Positions 15,533 to 23,278 of a DNA stretch of 36,629 nucleotides are shown here, in pieces (position 1 is the first letter of the stretch; the number at the start of each line of letters is the position of its first letter). Below the pieces are notes generated by a model, which saw nothing but the letters and a program-made list of their open reading frames with translations, was not told the DNA's origin and did no database searches. This DNA is from Pseudomonadales bacterium (lineage in GTDB: Bacteria; Pseudomonadota; Gammaproteobacteria; Pseudomonadales; Pseudohongiellaceae): assembly GCA_022819645.1 (NCBI GenBank), contig JAJEGU010000080.1:1-36629 (forward strand), in the 5' to 3' direction. The position numbers and the translations under genes are program-made.

Positions 15533-17215
15533 GTGAAGCCCGATCCCATCACGCATACGGAAAGCGATCATGTGGCGGCCAGACGCCTCCACGACGAGCT
15601 GCGCCAGCAACTCGGCTTGATCGCGCGGCAGCTTCGCCGCCGGTGCCAGAAGGACGGCAAGTTTGATCCGGCCGGCCTCGACCGGTATCAACTGATCTGC
15701 TACGAACTCGCCCTGGCGGCCGCCGACCTGGCGGCGGCTGCCGTCATGCTGGAATACGCCCGCAAACAAGCCGAAGACGATGACCTGATCCACGGCCTCG
15801 CGCTGGGTTTTGCCGCGGAATCGTTTTATGGCCTGCTTGGCAAGCTGCGGCTTCGCTGCCGGGAGATGGGAATCGGCGCGGGCCGCATCAAGCAGATGGC
15901 CAAAAGGCCAGAGTTCCGCGCCTTGCTCGACGCCAATCTTGCGTCGGCCCGCTGGGATGGCCTCGGCCGGCTGATTTGCGAGCAGGAGCGGGAGCGTTTG
16001 CCCGCCTCCCTGCCGGAAGAGACCGAACTGGTTCGCGACAGCTTCCGCCGCTTCGCCGAGGAAGTCGTCCTGCCGGAAGCCGAGGCGATCCACCGGCAGG
16101 ATCTCGACATCCCCGAAAGCCTGATCCGCGCAGCGGCGGAACTCGGCTGTTTCGGCGCCTGCATTCCCGAGCGTTTCGGCGGCATGCAACCGGACGGGCA
16201 AGCCGACAGCCTGGCGATGATCGTCGTTACCGAAGAACTTTCCCGCGGCTCCCTGGGCGCCGCCGGCAGCTTGATTACCCGCCCGGAAATCGCCGCCCGG
16301 GCGCTGCTTGCCGGCGGCACGGCGGCGCAGCAACAGCACTGGCTGCCCTTGCTTGCCTCGGGAGAGAAGCTTTGCGCGATTTCGATCACCGAACCTGATA
16401 CCGGCTCCGATGTGGCTGCGGTGGCGCTGGCGGCGCGCAAGGTGGATCAGGGCTGGCTGCTCAATGGCAGCAAGACCTGGTGCACCTTCGCCGGGCGCTC
16501 GGAGTTGCTGGTGGTACTGGCCCGCACCGGCAGCGACCCGGCCCTGGGGCACCGGGGCCTGAGCCTGCTGCTGGTGGACAAGCCCGCCTTCCCCGGGCAC
16601 GAATTCCGCCACGAGCAGCCCGGCGGCGGCAGTCTCGGCGGCAAGGCCATTGCCACCCTGGGATATCGCGGCATGCATTCCTTTGACCTGTTCTTTGCGG
16701 ATTACTTCGTGCCGGATGCGAATCTTGTGGGCGGCGAGGAAGGCGTCGGCAAAGGCTTCTACCATACCATGGCGGGATTCGCCGGCGGCCGCATCCAGAC
16801 TGCGGCCCGGGCCACCGGGGTCATGCAGGCGGCCTTCGAGCAGGCGCTGCGCTACAGTGGCCAGCGCAGGGTATTCGGCAAGGCACTGGCGGAATTCCAG
16901 CTCAGCCGGGTTACACTCGCGCGCATGCTGGCGAAACTGGCCGCCGCGCGGCAGTTCAGTTACCAGGTGGCGCGGCAACTCGACGCCGGCGGCGGACAGA
17001 TGGAAGCGAGCCTGGTGAAGCTGTTCAGTTGCCGGGCCGCCGAATGGCTGACCCGGGAGGCCATGCAATTGCACGGCGGCCTTGGCTATGCGGAAGAAAG
17101 CATGGTGAGCCGCCTGTTCGTCGATGCCCGGGTGCTGTCGATCTTCGAAGGCGCCGAGGAAACCCTGGCGTTGAAAGTCATCGCCCGGCAACTCGTGGCC
17201 CAGGCGATAGGTTAG
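15533..17215 (+). CDS. Acyl-CoA dehydrogenase, (2S)-methylsuccinyl-CoA dehydrogenase-like
   Basis: A 560-residue FAD enzyme oxidising an acyl-CoA to the 2-enoyl-CoA. It has an N-terminal helical extension of about 160 residues before the standard acyl-CoA dehydrogenase core. Such an extension, and core segments like EELSRGSLG, ITEPDTGSD, GNKTW-like NGSKTW, LGYRGM and RIQTAARATGV, recall Mcd of the ethylmalonyl-CoA pathway, which makes mesaconyl-CoA. The base glutamate is expected in IFEGAEE (Glu539). The start is GTG at 15533, with no strong ribosome binding site; it follows the thiolase stop by 10 bases. The similarity to Mcd is from memory. It may act on another branched acyl-CoA. Confidence 0.82.
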   Translation: MKPDPITHTESDHVAARRLHDELRQQLGLIARQLRRRCQKDGKFDPAGLDRYQLICYELALAAADLAAAAVMLEYARKQAEDDDLIHGLALGFAAESFYGLLGKLRLRCREMGIGAGRIKQMAKRPEFRALLDANLASARWDGLGRLICEQERERLPASLPEETELVRDSFRRFAEEVVLPEAEAIHRQDLDIPESLIRAAAELGCFGACIPERFGGMQPDGQADSLAMIVVTEELSRGSLGAAGSLITRPEIAARALLAGGTAAQQQHWLPLLASGEKLCAISITEPDTGSDVAAVALAARKVDQGWLLNGSKTWCTFAGRSELLVVLARTGSDPALGHRGLSLLLVDKPAFPGHEFRHEQPGGGSLGGKAIATLGYRGMHSFDLFFADYFVPDANLVGGEEGVGKGFYHTMAGFAGGRIQTAARATGVMQAAFEQALRYSGQRRVFGKALAEFQLSRVTLARMLAKLAAARQFSYQVARQLDAGGGQMEASLVKLFSCRAAEWLTREAMQLHGGLGYAEESMVSRLFVDARVLSIFEGAEETLALKVIARQLVAQAIG

Positions 17216-17228
17216 GGAGTCATTCAGA

Positions 17229-18143
17229 ATGCAGAAACTATTGCAGGACAAGGTGATCGTGGTAACCGGCGCGGGCCGGGGCATTGGCAAGGGCATCGCC
17301 CTGCTCGCCGCCGCCGAAGGCGCCAGGGTCGTGGTCAATGATCTCGGCGGCGCCGAGGACGGCAGCGGACAGGACACCGGCCCCGCGGCGGAAGTGGTCG
17401 CTGAGATCAGGGCCGGCGGCGGCGAAGCCGTGGCGAACGGTGCCAGCGTGGCGGACTGGGACGCCGCCCACGGCATCATCGAAGACGCCATCAATCACTT
17501 CGGTCGCATCGATTGCGTGGTCAACAATGCCGGCAACCTGCGCGACGCCATTTTCCACAAGATGAGCGAGGCCGATTTCGACTCGGTCATCAATGTGCAC
17601 CTCAAGGGCACATTCAATGTCAGCCGCGCCGCGGCGCCGCATTTCCGCGCCCGGACCAGCGGCTGTTTCGTCAACATGACTTCAACCTCGGGCCTGATCG
17701 GAAATTTCGGCCAGGCCAACTACGCCGCCGCCAAACTCGGCATTGTGGGTCTTTCGAAATCCATGGCCCTGGACATGGGCCGCTTCCGGGTGCGCTCCAA
17801 CTGCATCGCGCCCTTTGCCTGGAGCCGACTCATCGGCACGATTCCCACCCGCACCGGGGAAGAGCAGGCCCGGGTGGAAAAGATCAGGCAGATGACGCCG
17901 GACAAGATCGCCCCCCTGGCCATCGCCCTGTGCAGCGATGCCGCCGCCGAGGTCACGGGCCAGATCTTCGGCGTGCGCAACAACGAGATTTTCCTGTTCA
18001 ACCAGAACCGCCCCATCCGCTACGCCCACCAGGGCGAAAACTGGACGCCGCGGCAAGTCCTCGAACGCGCCTTGCCGGCCTTCGCCGCCGACTTCACCCC
18101 CCTGGCGCGGTCCGGCGACGTATTCAGTTGGGACCCCATGTGA
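17229..18143 (+). CDS. Short-chain dehydrogenase, MFE-2-type 3-hydroxyacyl-CoA dehydrogenase-like
   Basis: A 304-residue NAD(P)-dependent SDR. The cofactor motif TGAGRGIGKG begins at residue 13, and VNDLGG, NNAG (99-102) and a catalytic Ser near 152-154, Tyr165 and Lys169 follow. The insert after VNDLGG and the segment LRDAIFHKMSE are typical of the dehydrogenase part of peroxisomal multifunctional enzyme 2, which oxidises (3R)-hydroxyacyl-CoA. That pairs naturally with the hydratase-2 gene downstream, which makes (3R)-hydroxyacyl-CoA. The 13-base gap from the dehydrogenase gene suggests co-transcription. The next pathway gene is displaced 1.2 kb by an antisense islet. Confidence 0.86.
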   Translation: MQKLLQDKVIVVTGAGRGIGKGIALLAAAEGARVVVNDLGGAEDGSGQDTGPAAEVVAEIRAGGGEAVANGASVADWDAAHGIIEDAINHFGRIDCVVNNAGNLRDAIFHKMSEADFDSVINVHLKGTFNVSRAAAPHFRARTSGCFVNMTSTSGLIGNFGQANYAAAKLGIVGLSKSMALDMGRFRVRSNCIAPFAWSRLIGTIPTRTGEEQARVEKIRQMTPDKIAPLAIALCSDAAAEVTGQIFGVRNNEIFLFNQNRPIRYAHQGENWTPRQVLERALPAFAADFTPLARSGDVFSWDPM

Positions 18144-18167
18144 GGTGTGCTGGCGAACCTTGCCAAT

Positions 18168-18803
18168 TCAGCCCCGTGGTCCACCCTCTCCGAGCCACTC
18201 ACGCATAGCACGCATCAATTCCGCTGTTGAACTACCCCGGATGTCTTCCAGAGAAGCTCCGTCCGCAAGACGCCTTTTACAATACCAGCCGTCGAAATCC
18301 TCATACTCGGAAATCACCTGAGCTGCTTCTGAACTCTCAAAGCCTTCTTGTGCTGTGATCCAGTTTCGGACTTTGTTAATCGCAGTGGCATGGTTGCCCC
18401 CATGACACTGTATATCGAATCCTGCAAAATCAGAGATTGCGGCCTGATAGCGAAAAGGCTCTTCTTCCAGAACCAGGAATACCTTGTCCGAAAGCGGTGG
18501 TTTACCAAAACGCCGACACCCAAAGTCGACACCAAGCTCGAAGGGCATGTTCATCCGGTAGAATTCTTCGGCTTTCTGCGACTGGCACCGGCTCAGGTCA
18601 TGGATGGAATAGCGGGAAGACTCGACCAGTTCGAGAATCTTCCCTATCCTTGTCTCGCCTGAGTCGCTGCGTTCGGTCGCTATGCGTGGATTGAGCCCGA
18701 ACCGGATCAAACAGAAAAGTATGGCCCGCAGTACGGGGGCATACTTGTCATCGAATGGGCAATTGACGAATACATTCGAGTCGAAACTTTGATCTGGCGC
18801 CAT
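18168..18803 (-). CDS. TIR/deoxyribosyltransferase-like Rossmann-fold protein
   Basis: A 211-residue cytosolic protein I cannot name. The N-terminus (FVNCPFDDKYAPVLRAI, residues 12-28) looks like the first strand and helix of a TIR or nucleoside deoxyribosyltransferase fold. SRYSIHDLSR (63-72) and NMPFELGVDFG (85-95) match the pattern in which a conserved Glu (here Glu89) attacks the N-glycosidic bond of nucleotides or NAD. Such proteins occur as effectors in anti-phage systems, but this is inference. It sits on the opposite strand from the CoA cluster, downstream of DUF2188 with a 5-base gap. Base composition is visibly less GC-rich than its neighbours, suggesting acquisition. Confidence 0.65.
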   Translation of the reverse strand: MAPDQSFDSNVFVNCPFDDKYAPVLRAILFCLIRFGLNPRIATERSDSGETRIGKILELVESSRYSIHDLSRCQSQKAEEFYRMNMPFELGVDFGCRRFGKPPLSDKVFLVLEEEPFRYQAAISDFAGFDIQCHGGNHATAINKVRNWITAQEGFESSEAAQVISEYEDFDGWYCKRRLADGASLEDIRGSSTAELMRAMREWLGEGGPRG

Positions 18804-18808
18804 GTGCC

Positions 18809-19036
18809 CTATCCCTTGGGCGGGAACGGGTCTTTCTCAAATGAGTTCATCTCACGAACTCTGCCGTCTTCCCCATGAATGTAGAGTTCGGTACCTTCTT
18901 CGCGAGCAATTTCCCTCCCTGCCTCGATTGCTTCCTCTTGTGTGTCGTATCGGCGTCTCGCACGATTGGCGCCACCTCTGCGCACAGCCCACTTGCCATT
19001 GCCGCGTGGAACGACATGCTGGCCTCCTTTTGGCAT
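18809..19036 (-). CDS. DUF2188 domain protein
   Basis: A 75-residue protein made almost entirely of one DUF2188 domain: HVVPRGNGKWAVRRGGA, then DTQEEAIEAGREIAREEGTEL and a C-terminal DGRVRE...DPFPPKG. These small domains are widespread, carry phage or mobile-element associations, and have no established activity known to me. The ATG at 19036 has GAGGA 7 bases upstream and fits the domain start; a longer version beginning near 19120 would add only low-quality sequence. Its stop is 5 bases before the TIR-like gene, so the two are one transcript. A plausible sigma-70 promoter lies at 19074-19102. Confidence 0.8.
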   Translation of the reverse strand: MPKGGQHVVPRGNGKWAVRRGGANRARRRYDTQEEAIEAGREIAREEGTELYIHGEDGRVREMNSFEKDPFPPKG

Positions 19037-19350
19037 CTTGCAGTCCTCGTAGGATGTTTGAGTATGGACGGGAAGAATACGGCTTGTCCCCGTTCTTGTC
19101 CATCGCACATCCTGTCGCAAGCGCTAACAACCCATCAAATTGCGGAGACGAAGAATCCATCAGATCCGGCCGTTGTCCGTACAGTCGCCTGGTCTTGCCA
19201 CGGGGCTGGTCCCGGTCCTGGGATACCGGGTCCTTGCCGTCCGTCGCGAGGCGGTCCACAATGCGCATCGATGGAAATCGGTGCATTTTCTTCCAGGACC
19301 CCATGTAACTCGTCCGTCTGACCACGCAAAGCCATCCGGAAACCGTAACC
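19037..19350. other. Divergent intergenic region between the islet and the hydratase gene
   Basis: It holds the candidate promoter for the DUF2188 operon (19074-19102) and the right-hand 11-bp repeat (19296-19306). A plus-strand frame across 18802-19308 overlaps DUF2188 antisense and is not protein-like. The hydratase gene has only a weak GGAAA upstream of its start. Whether it has its own promoter or depends on transcription through the islet cannot be seen. Confidence 0.4.
19074..19102 (-). promoter_or_regulatory. Candidate sigma-70 promoter for the DUF2188/TIR-like operon
   Basis: On the minus strand TGGACA (19097-19102) and TATTCT (19074-19079) are separated by exactly 17 bases. They match the -35 consensus at five of six positions and the -10 at four of six. 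The start of DUF2188 is about 37 bases downstream of the -10, leaving a short leader with the GAGGA site. Confidence 0.4.
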
Positions 19351-20208
19351 ATGCCATTTGACCCGCGCAGCCTGCTGGACCACAAATTTCGCAAGATCCG
19401 CCACAGCTATACCGAAAAGGACTGCATTCTCTATGCCCTGGGCGTTGGCATGGGCATCGACCCGCTGAATGAGGACTGCCTCGCCTTCCTCTATGAAGAC
19501 GGCCTCAAGGTGCTGCCAAGCCAGGCGGTGATCATGGCCCATCCCGGTTTCTGGGCGAAGGAAGACGACACCGGCCTGGACTGGGTCAAGGTATTGCACG
19601 CGGGTCAGGAGATCATCCTGCACCGCCCTTTCCCCACTTCGGGCACGGTGGAAGCCACCACCCGGGTAACCGAAGTCATCGACAAGGGGGAGCGCATCGG
19701 CGCACTGATCATCTCCGACCGGGTGGTTCGCGATGTGGCCACCGGCGAAGACATCTGCACCCTTATCACCACGATTCTCGCCCGGGGCGACGGCGGCTTT
19801 GGCGGCGAACGCAAGACATCGGCGCGCACCGACATCGTTCCGGTGCGCGAGCCGGACAGCGTCTGCGACTTGCCCACCCTGCGGCAGCAGGCGCTGCTGT
19901 ACCGGCTTTCGGGTGACTGCAATCCGCTCCACGCCGTACCGGAAGTCGCCCGCAACGCCGGTTTCCGCGAGCCGATCCTGCACGGGCTTTGCACGCTTGG
20001 CGTAGCCACCCATGCCCTGATGAAGACCTGCTGCGACTACGACCCGGGACGCTTCCGGCGCATGCGGCTACGCTTTTCGGCCCCGGTCTATCCCGGCGAT
20101 ACCATACGCACCGAAATCTGGCGCGAGGGCGAAGCCTTCGCCTTTCGCTGCAAATCGCTGGAGCAGGACAAGATCGTCATCAACAACGGCTATCTGCTGA
20201 CGGGCTGA
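19351..20208 (+). CDS. MaoC-family (R)-specific enoyl-CoA hydratase 2
   Basis: A 285-residue double hot-dog protein that hydrates 2-enoyl-CoA to (3R)-hydroxyacyl-CoA. The C-terminal half holds the hydratase-2 motif: LSGDCNPLHAVPEVARNAGF with catalytic Asp189 and His194, then PILHGLCT. The N-terminal half is the degenerate hot dog that enlarges the acyl pocket. The organisation equals the hydratase domain of eukaryotic MFE-2, and the SDR at 17229 equals its dehydrogenase domain, so the two genes are a split MFE-2. The mesaconyl-C4-CoA hydratase of the 3-hydroxypropionate bicycle, as I recall it, is a different subfamily. The start ATG has a weak GGAAA 10 bases upstream. Confidence 0.85.
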   Translation: MPFDPRSLLDHKFRKIRHSYTEKDCILYALGVGMGIDPLNEDCLAFLYEDGLKVLPSQAVIMAHPGFWAKEDDTGLDWVKVLHAGQEIILHRPFPTSGTVEATTRVTEVIDKGERIGALIISDRVVRDVATGEDICTLITTILARGDGGFGGERKTSARTDIVPVREPDSVCDLPTLRQQALLYRLSGDCNPLHAVPEVARNAGFREPILHGLCTLGVATHALMKTCCDYDPGRFRRMRLRFSAPVYPGDTIRTEIWREGEAFAFRCKSLEQDKIVINNGYLLTG

Positions 20209-20236
20209 GATTCCGGGAGCTTTCGGGAGAGTTTCC

Positions 20237-21481
20237 TTGCAGAAGATACTTCAGGGCATGCGGGTGGTGGAGGGCAGCGCCTTCATCGCCGCGCCATCCG
20301 GCGGCATGACCCTGGCCCAGCTCGGCGCCGACGTGATTCGTTTCGACCTGATCGGTGGCGGCCTCGACTATCGCCGCTGGCCCGTGGACTCCCGCGGAAA
20401 CAGCCTCTACTGGCACGGCCTGAACAAGGGCAAGCGCTCCATCGCCATCGATTTCCGCCAGCCCGAAGGACAGGAGCTGCTCAGCGAACTGATTGCAAGG
20501 CCCGGCCCGGATTCCGGCATATTCCTCAGCAACTTTCCGCCCCGGGGCTGGCTCGCGGACGAGGGCTTGCGGGCGAAGCGGGATGATCTCATCTACCTCA
20601 GCCTCAGCGGCGACCGCCACGGCGGTTCGGCATTGGACTATACCGTCAACTGCCGCCTCGGCCTGCCCTGGCTCAGCGCCGTGGCGGATCGTCCCGTGAA
20701 CAATCCATTACCGGGGTGGGACTTGCTCGCGGGACAGCAAATCGCCCTGGGCCTGCTTGCCGCCGAGCGGCACCGGCGAATGACCGGCGCCGGACAGTTC
20801 GTTTCCATCGCCCTGGCCGATGTGGCCCTGGCGGCCATGGGGCATCTGGGTTACCTCGCCGAGGTGGAAGTCAATGGCGCCGGCAGGGAAAGCGTGGGCA
20901 ACCATGTGTTCGGCAGCTTCGGCCACGATTTTGCCTGCCGCTGCGGGCGGCGGGTTATGATTGTGGGAGTCAGCCTGCGGCAATGGCGGTCCATTGTCGA
21001 AGTCACGCAAACCGAAGCCGAAGTCGACAGTCTCGCGAACAAGCTGGGGCTCGATTTCCGCCGCGAAGGCGACCGCTTCCAGGCCAGGGAGCAACTTGCG
21101 CAATTGTTCGCGCCCTGGTTTGCCGAGCGTGATTTCGCCGTGGCCGCCACCGAACTCGACCGCGCCGGAGTCTGCTGGGGCCCATATCAAACCGTTACCG
21201 AACTGGTGCGCGATGATGCCGAATGTTCCGAGGCCAACCCGCTTTTCCAGCGTATGGAACAGCCGGGCATCGGCGAATTGCTGACCCCGTCCCAGGCGCT
21301 GAATTTCGGCGGCCTGGACCACACGCCACCGTCCCCGGCGCCCTCGCTCGGCCAGCATACCGACGAGATACTCGCCGAAGAACTGGGTCTCGGCAGCGGG
21401 GAAATCGCCAGACTTCACGACCGGGGCCTGGTGGCGGGCCCCGGCAAACCGGCAACAGACGCATCCAGGGGAGCAGCATAG
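20237..21481 (+). CDS. mct: Mesaconyl-CoA C1-C4 CoA transferase-like enzyme (class III CoA transferase)
   Basis: A 414-residue CaiB/BaiF-family protein. Its N-terminus (LQGMRVVEGSAFIAAP, GGMTLAQLGADVIRFD, GGGLDYRRWPV) and the segments GLNKGKRSIAID, NFPPRGWL, DYTVNCRLGLPW and GQHTDEIL resemble, from memory, the Chloroflexus 2-methylfumaryl-CoA isomerase Mct much more than ordinary CaiB proteins. Mct moves CoA within mesaconyl-CoA from C1 to C4. The nucleophilic Asp of the family is expected at Asp162 (GWDLLAGQ). The start is TTG at 20237, supported by GGGAGAG upstream. The stop overlaps the next start (TAGTG). The Mcd-like dehydrogenase upstream would supply mesaconyl-C1-CoA. Transfer between different acids remains possible. 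Confidence 0.82.
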   Translation: MQKILQGMRVVEGSAFIAAPSGGMTLAQLGADVIRFDLIGGGLDYRRWPVDSRGNSLYWHGLNKGKRSIAIDFRQPEGQELLSELIARPGPDSGIFLSNFPPRGWLADEGLRAKRDDLIYLSLSGDRHGGSALDYTVNCRLGLPWLSAVADRPVNNPLPGWDLLAGQQIALGLLAAERHRRMTGAGQFVSIALADVALAAMGHLGYLAEVEVNGAGRESVGNHVFGSFGHDFACRCGRRVMIVGVSLRQWRSIVEVTQTEAEVDSLANKLGLDFRREGDRFQAREQLAQLFAPWFAERDFAVAATELDRAGVCWGPYQTVTELVRDDAECSEANPLFQRMEQPGIGELLTPSQALNFGGLDHTPPSPAPSLGQHTDEILAEELGLGSGEIARLHDRGLVAGPGKPATDASRGAA

Positions 21482-23079
21482 TGAAAGAATTCACCATCCG
21501 CGGCAATCGCTGCACGGGCATTGCCGACCTCTTGTTCAACGCCGCGCAAAAAGCGCCCCATGCGCCTGCGGTGAGTTTCGGCGGAAAGACGCGGAACTGG
21601 TCCGAAGTGGCGTCCCGCTGCCGCGCCGCCGCCACCCTGTTCGCCAGTTTGGGTGTGGGCCGGGGAGACCGGGTGGCGCTGCTTGGGCTCAATTCCGCAG
21701 TCTGTTTTGAAAGCTATTATTCGCCGGCCCTGATCGGCGCGATGTTCGTGCCCCTCAATTACCGGCTGGCGCCCCGGGAACTGCGGGAATGCCTTGAAGA
21801 CTGCACCCCCGCGGTTTTGCTGGCGGAAGCCGAATTCGCCGGAACCGCCCGGGAAATGCAGCGACAATGCGAGTTCATTCGCCACGTGATCGTCTATGGC
21901 GGCGACAATTCGCAAGACGACGAATACGAGCGGTCCCTGGCGGACATCATTGCCGCCGGCGGCTACGCCGAACTGGCCCCAAGCGCCGGCGACGATCCCA
22001 TTCTGCTGTTCTACACCGGCGGCACCACGGGCAAATCCAAGGGCGTAATGCTGAGCCACTGCAATATGCTGTCCAACACCGCCTGCGCCGTGGACGCCTA
22101 TCTCATGGAGGATGGCTGGAACTTCATCATCCTCGGGCCGCTGTTTCATCTTGCCGCGGGAGCGCGCATCTTCAGCACCGTCGCGCTCTGCGCCCATGTG
22201 CTGATTCTGGCGCGCTTCAGCGCCGCCGAGGTGCTCGAATCCATCGAGCGCCACCGCATCCAGTCGGCAACCCTGGTGCCCACCATGATCCAGATGCTGC
22301 TGGACCATCCCCGCTTCGCCGATTACGACCTGTCTTCGCTGGAAATGGTGGCCTGCGGCGCCGCGCCGCTGTCCCTCGCGCTGCAGCGGCGGCTGCTGGA
22401 AGCGCTCCCCAATGCGCGGCAGTACCAGACCTATGGCATGACCGAGGCATCCCCCATCGCCACGATTCTCGACCCGGAATACCATGTCACCGAAGGCCCG
22501 AAGGCGGAAAAGCTCGGCTCCGTGGGCCGGGCCGCAAGTCATGTGGAAGTCGCCGTGGTGGACAGCGAAGACAACTTCCTGCCGGCGGGACAAATCGGCG
22601 AAGTCGTCATCCGGGGGCTGAACATCATGGTGGGCTACTGGCGGCAGCCGGAATTGACCGCCGAGGCCATGCGCGGCGGCTGGTACCACACCGGCGACGC
22701 GGGCTATCTCGACGAGGAAGGCTTCCTCTTCCTCGAAGGCCGGGTCAAGGACATGATCGTCAGCGGCGGCGAAAACGTCTATCCCATCGAAGTCGAGAAT
22801 GTGCTCAGCGACCATCCGGCGGTGAAGGAATGCGCCGTCATCGGCATCCCGCACAAAGTCTGGGGCGAGGCGGTCCACGCCGTGGTCATTCTCGAATCGG
22901 ACACGACGGCCGGCGAGGAACAACTGATCGCATACTGCAAGGAAAATCTGGCAGGCTACAAATGCCCCGTGAGCGTCAGTTTCCGCTCCAAGCCCATGCC
23001 CCTGTCCCCGGTGAACAAGGTGCTCAAGACCGAACTCCGCAAACCCTTCTGGCGAGGCCGCAAAAGCCAGTTGGTCTGA
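21481..23079 (+). CDS. Acyl-CoA synthetase (AMP-forming)
   Basis: A 532-residue member of the ANL superfamily that activates a carboxylic acid with ATP and CoA. It has the P-loop-like YTGGTTGKSKG, YGMTEASPIAT, the hinge Asp region YHTGDAGYLDEEGFLFLEGRVKDMI (split by the length rule: GDAGYLDEEG and GRVKDMIVSGGENVYP), and a catalytic lysine near the C-terminus (PVNKVLKTE). GTG at 21481 was chosen: it shares one base with the mct stop and has AGGGGAG about 9 bases upstream. It is last in the cluster and probably loads the entry acid. A fragment of a paralogous gene lies at 25621-25774. Confidence 0.9.
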   Translation: MKEFTIRGNRCTGIADLLFNAAQKAPHAPAVSFGGKTRNWSEVASRCRAAATLFASLGVGRGDRVALLGLNSAVCFESYYSPALIGAMFVPLNYRLAPRELRECLEDCTPAVLLAEAEFAGTAREMQRQCEFIRHVIVYGGDNSQDDEYERSLADIIAAGGYAELAPSAGDDPILLFYTGGTTGKSKGVMLSHCNMLSNTACAVDAYLMEDGWNFIILGPLFHLAAGARIFSTVALCAHVLILARFSAAEVLESIERHRIQSATLVPTMIQMLLDHPRFADYDLSSLEMVACGAAPLSLALQRRLLEALPNARQYQTYGMTEASPIATILDPEYHVTEGPKAEKLGSVGRAASHVEVAVVDSEDNFLPAGQIGEVVIRGLNIMVGYWRQPELTAEAMRGGWYHTGDAGYLDEEGFLFLEGRVKDMIVSGGENVYPIEVENVLSDHPAVKECAVIGIPHKVWGEAVHAVVILESDTTAGEEQLIAYCKENLAGYKCPVSVSFRSKPMPLSPVNKVLKTELRKPFWRGRKSQLV

Positions 23080-23100
23080 ATTCCGGGGAATCCTGAATCG

Positions 23101-23156
23101 CGAAATCTCTTTCAGTGGCCATCCAATGAGATTATCCGACTGCGCGCGGAATGACA
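23101..23156. repeat. Decayed REP-like palindrome
   Basis: AAATCTC and GAGATTATCC-type arms surround a GGCC-containing loop, followed by GACTGCGCGCGGAATGACA. The last part matches the block at 27781-27808 almost base for base. The arms have lost most of their pairing. It lies between the acyl-CoA synthetase stop and the cytochrome gene. Confidence 0.5.
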
Positions 23157-23278
23157 GGTGGCCCGGTCAAAACTGGTTTTCGCGGGGGAATTCTTATAGG
23201 ATTCGCGGTAGTCAGCCGCCAACTGCTTGCGTTGGCAGCCCGTTCCATGACAACAATCCGAAACGGAAGGAAATGATC

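Larger units (their letters stand above)
18131..19306. repeat. 11-bp direct repeats flanking the antisense islet
   Basis: GGACCCCATGT occurs at 18131-18141, spanning the last codons and stop of the SDR gene, and again at 19296-19306, 45 bases before the hydratase start. The two copies bracket the DUF2188/TIR-like gene pair. This could be a target duplication or the trace of a recombination that brought the islet in. Eleven bases could also match by chance in a kilobase of similar composition only rarely, so the observation is suggestive, not proof. Confidence 0.4.

Noticed and set aside
15437..17494. 685-codon open frame on the minus strand
   Set aside because: It is antisense to the acyl-CoA dehydrogenase, which has clear family motifs. 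The antisense product shows none.
18802..19308. 168-codon plus-strand frame opposite DUF2188
   Set aside because: DUF2188 is a recognisable domain on the other strand. This frame has no motif or ribosome binding site.
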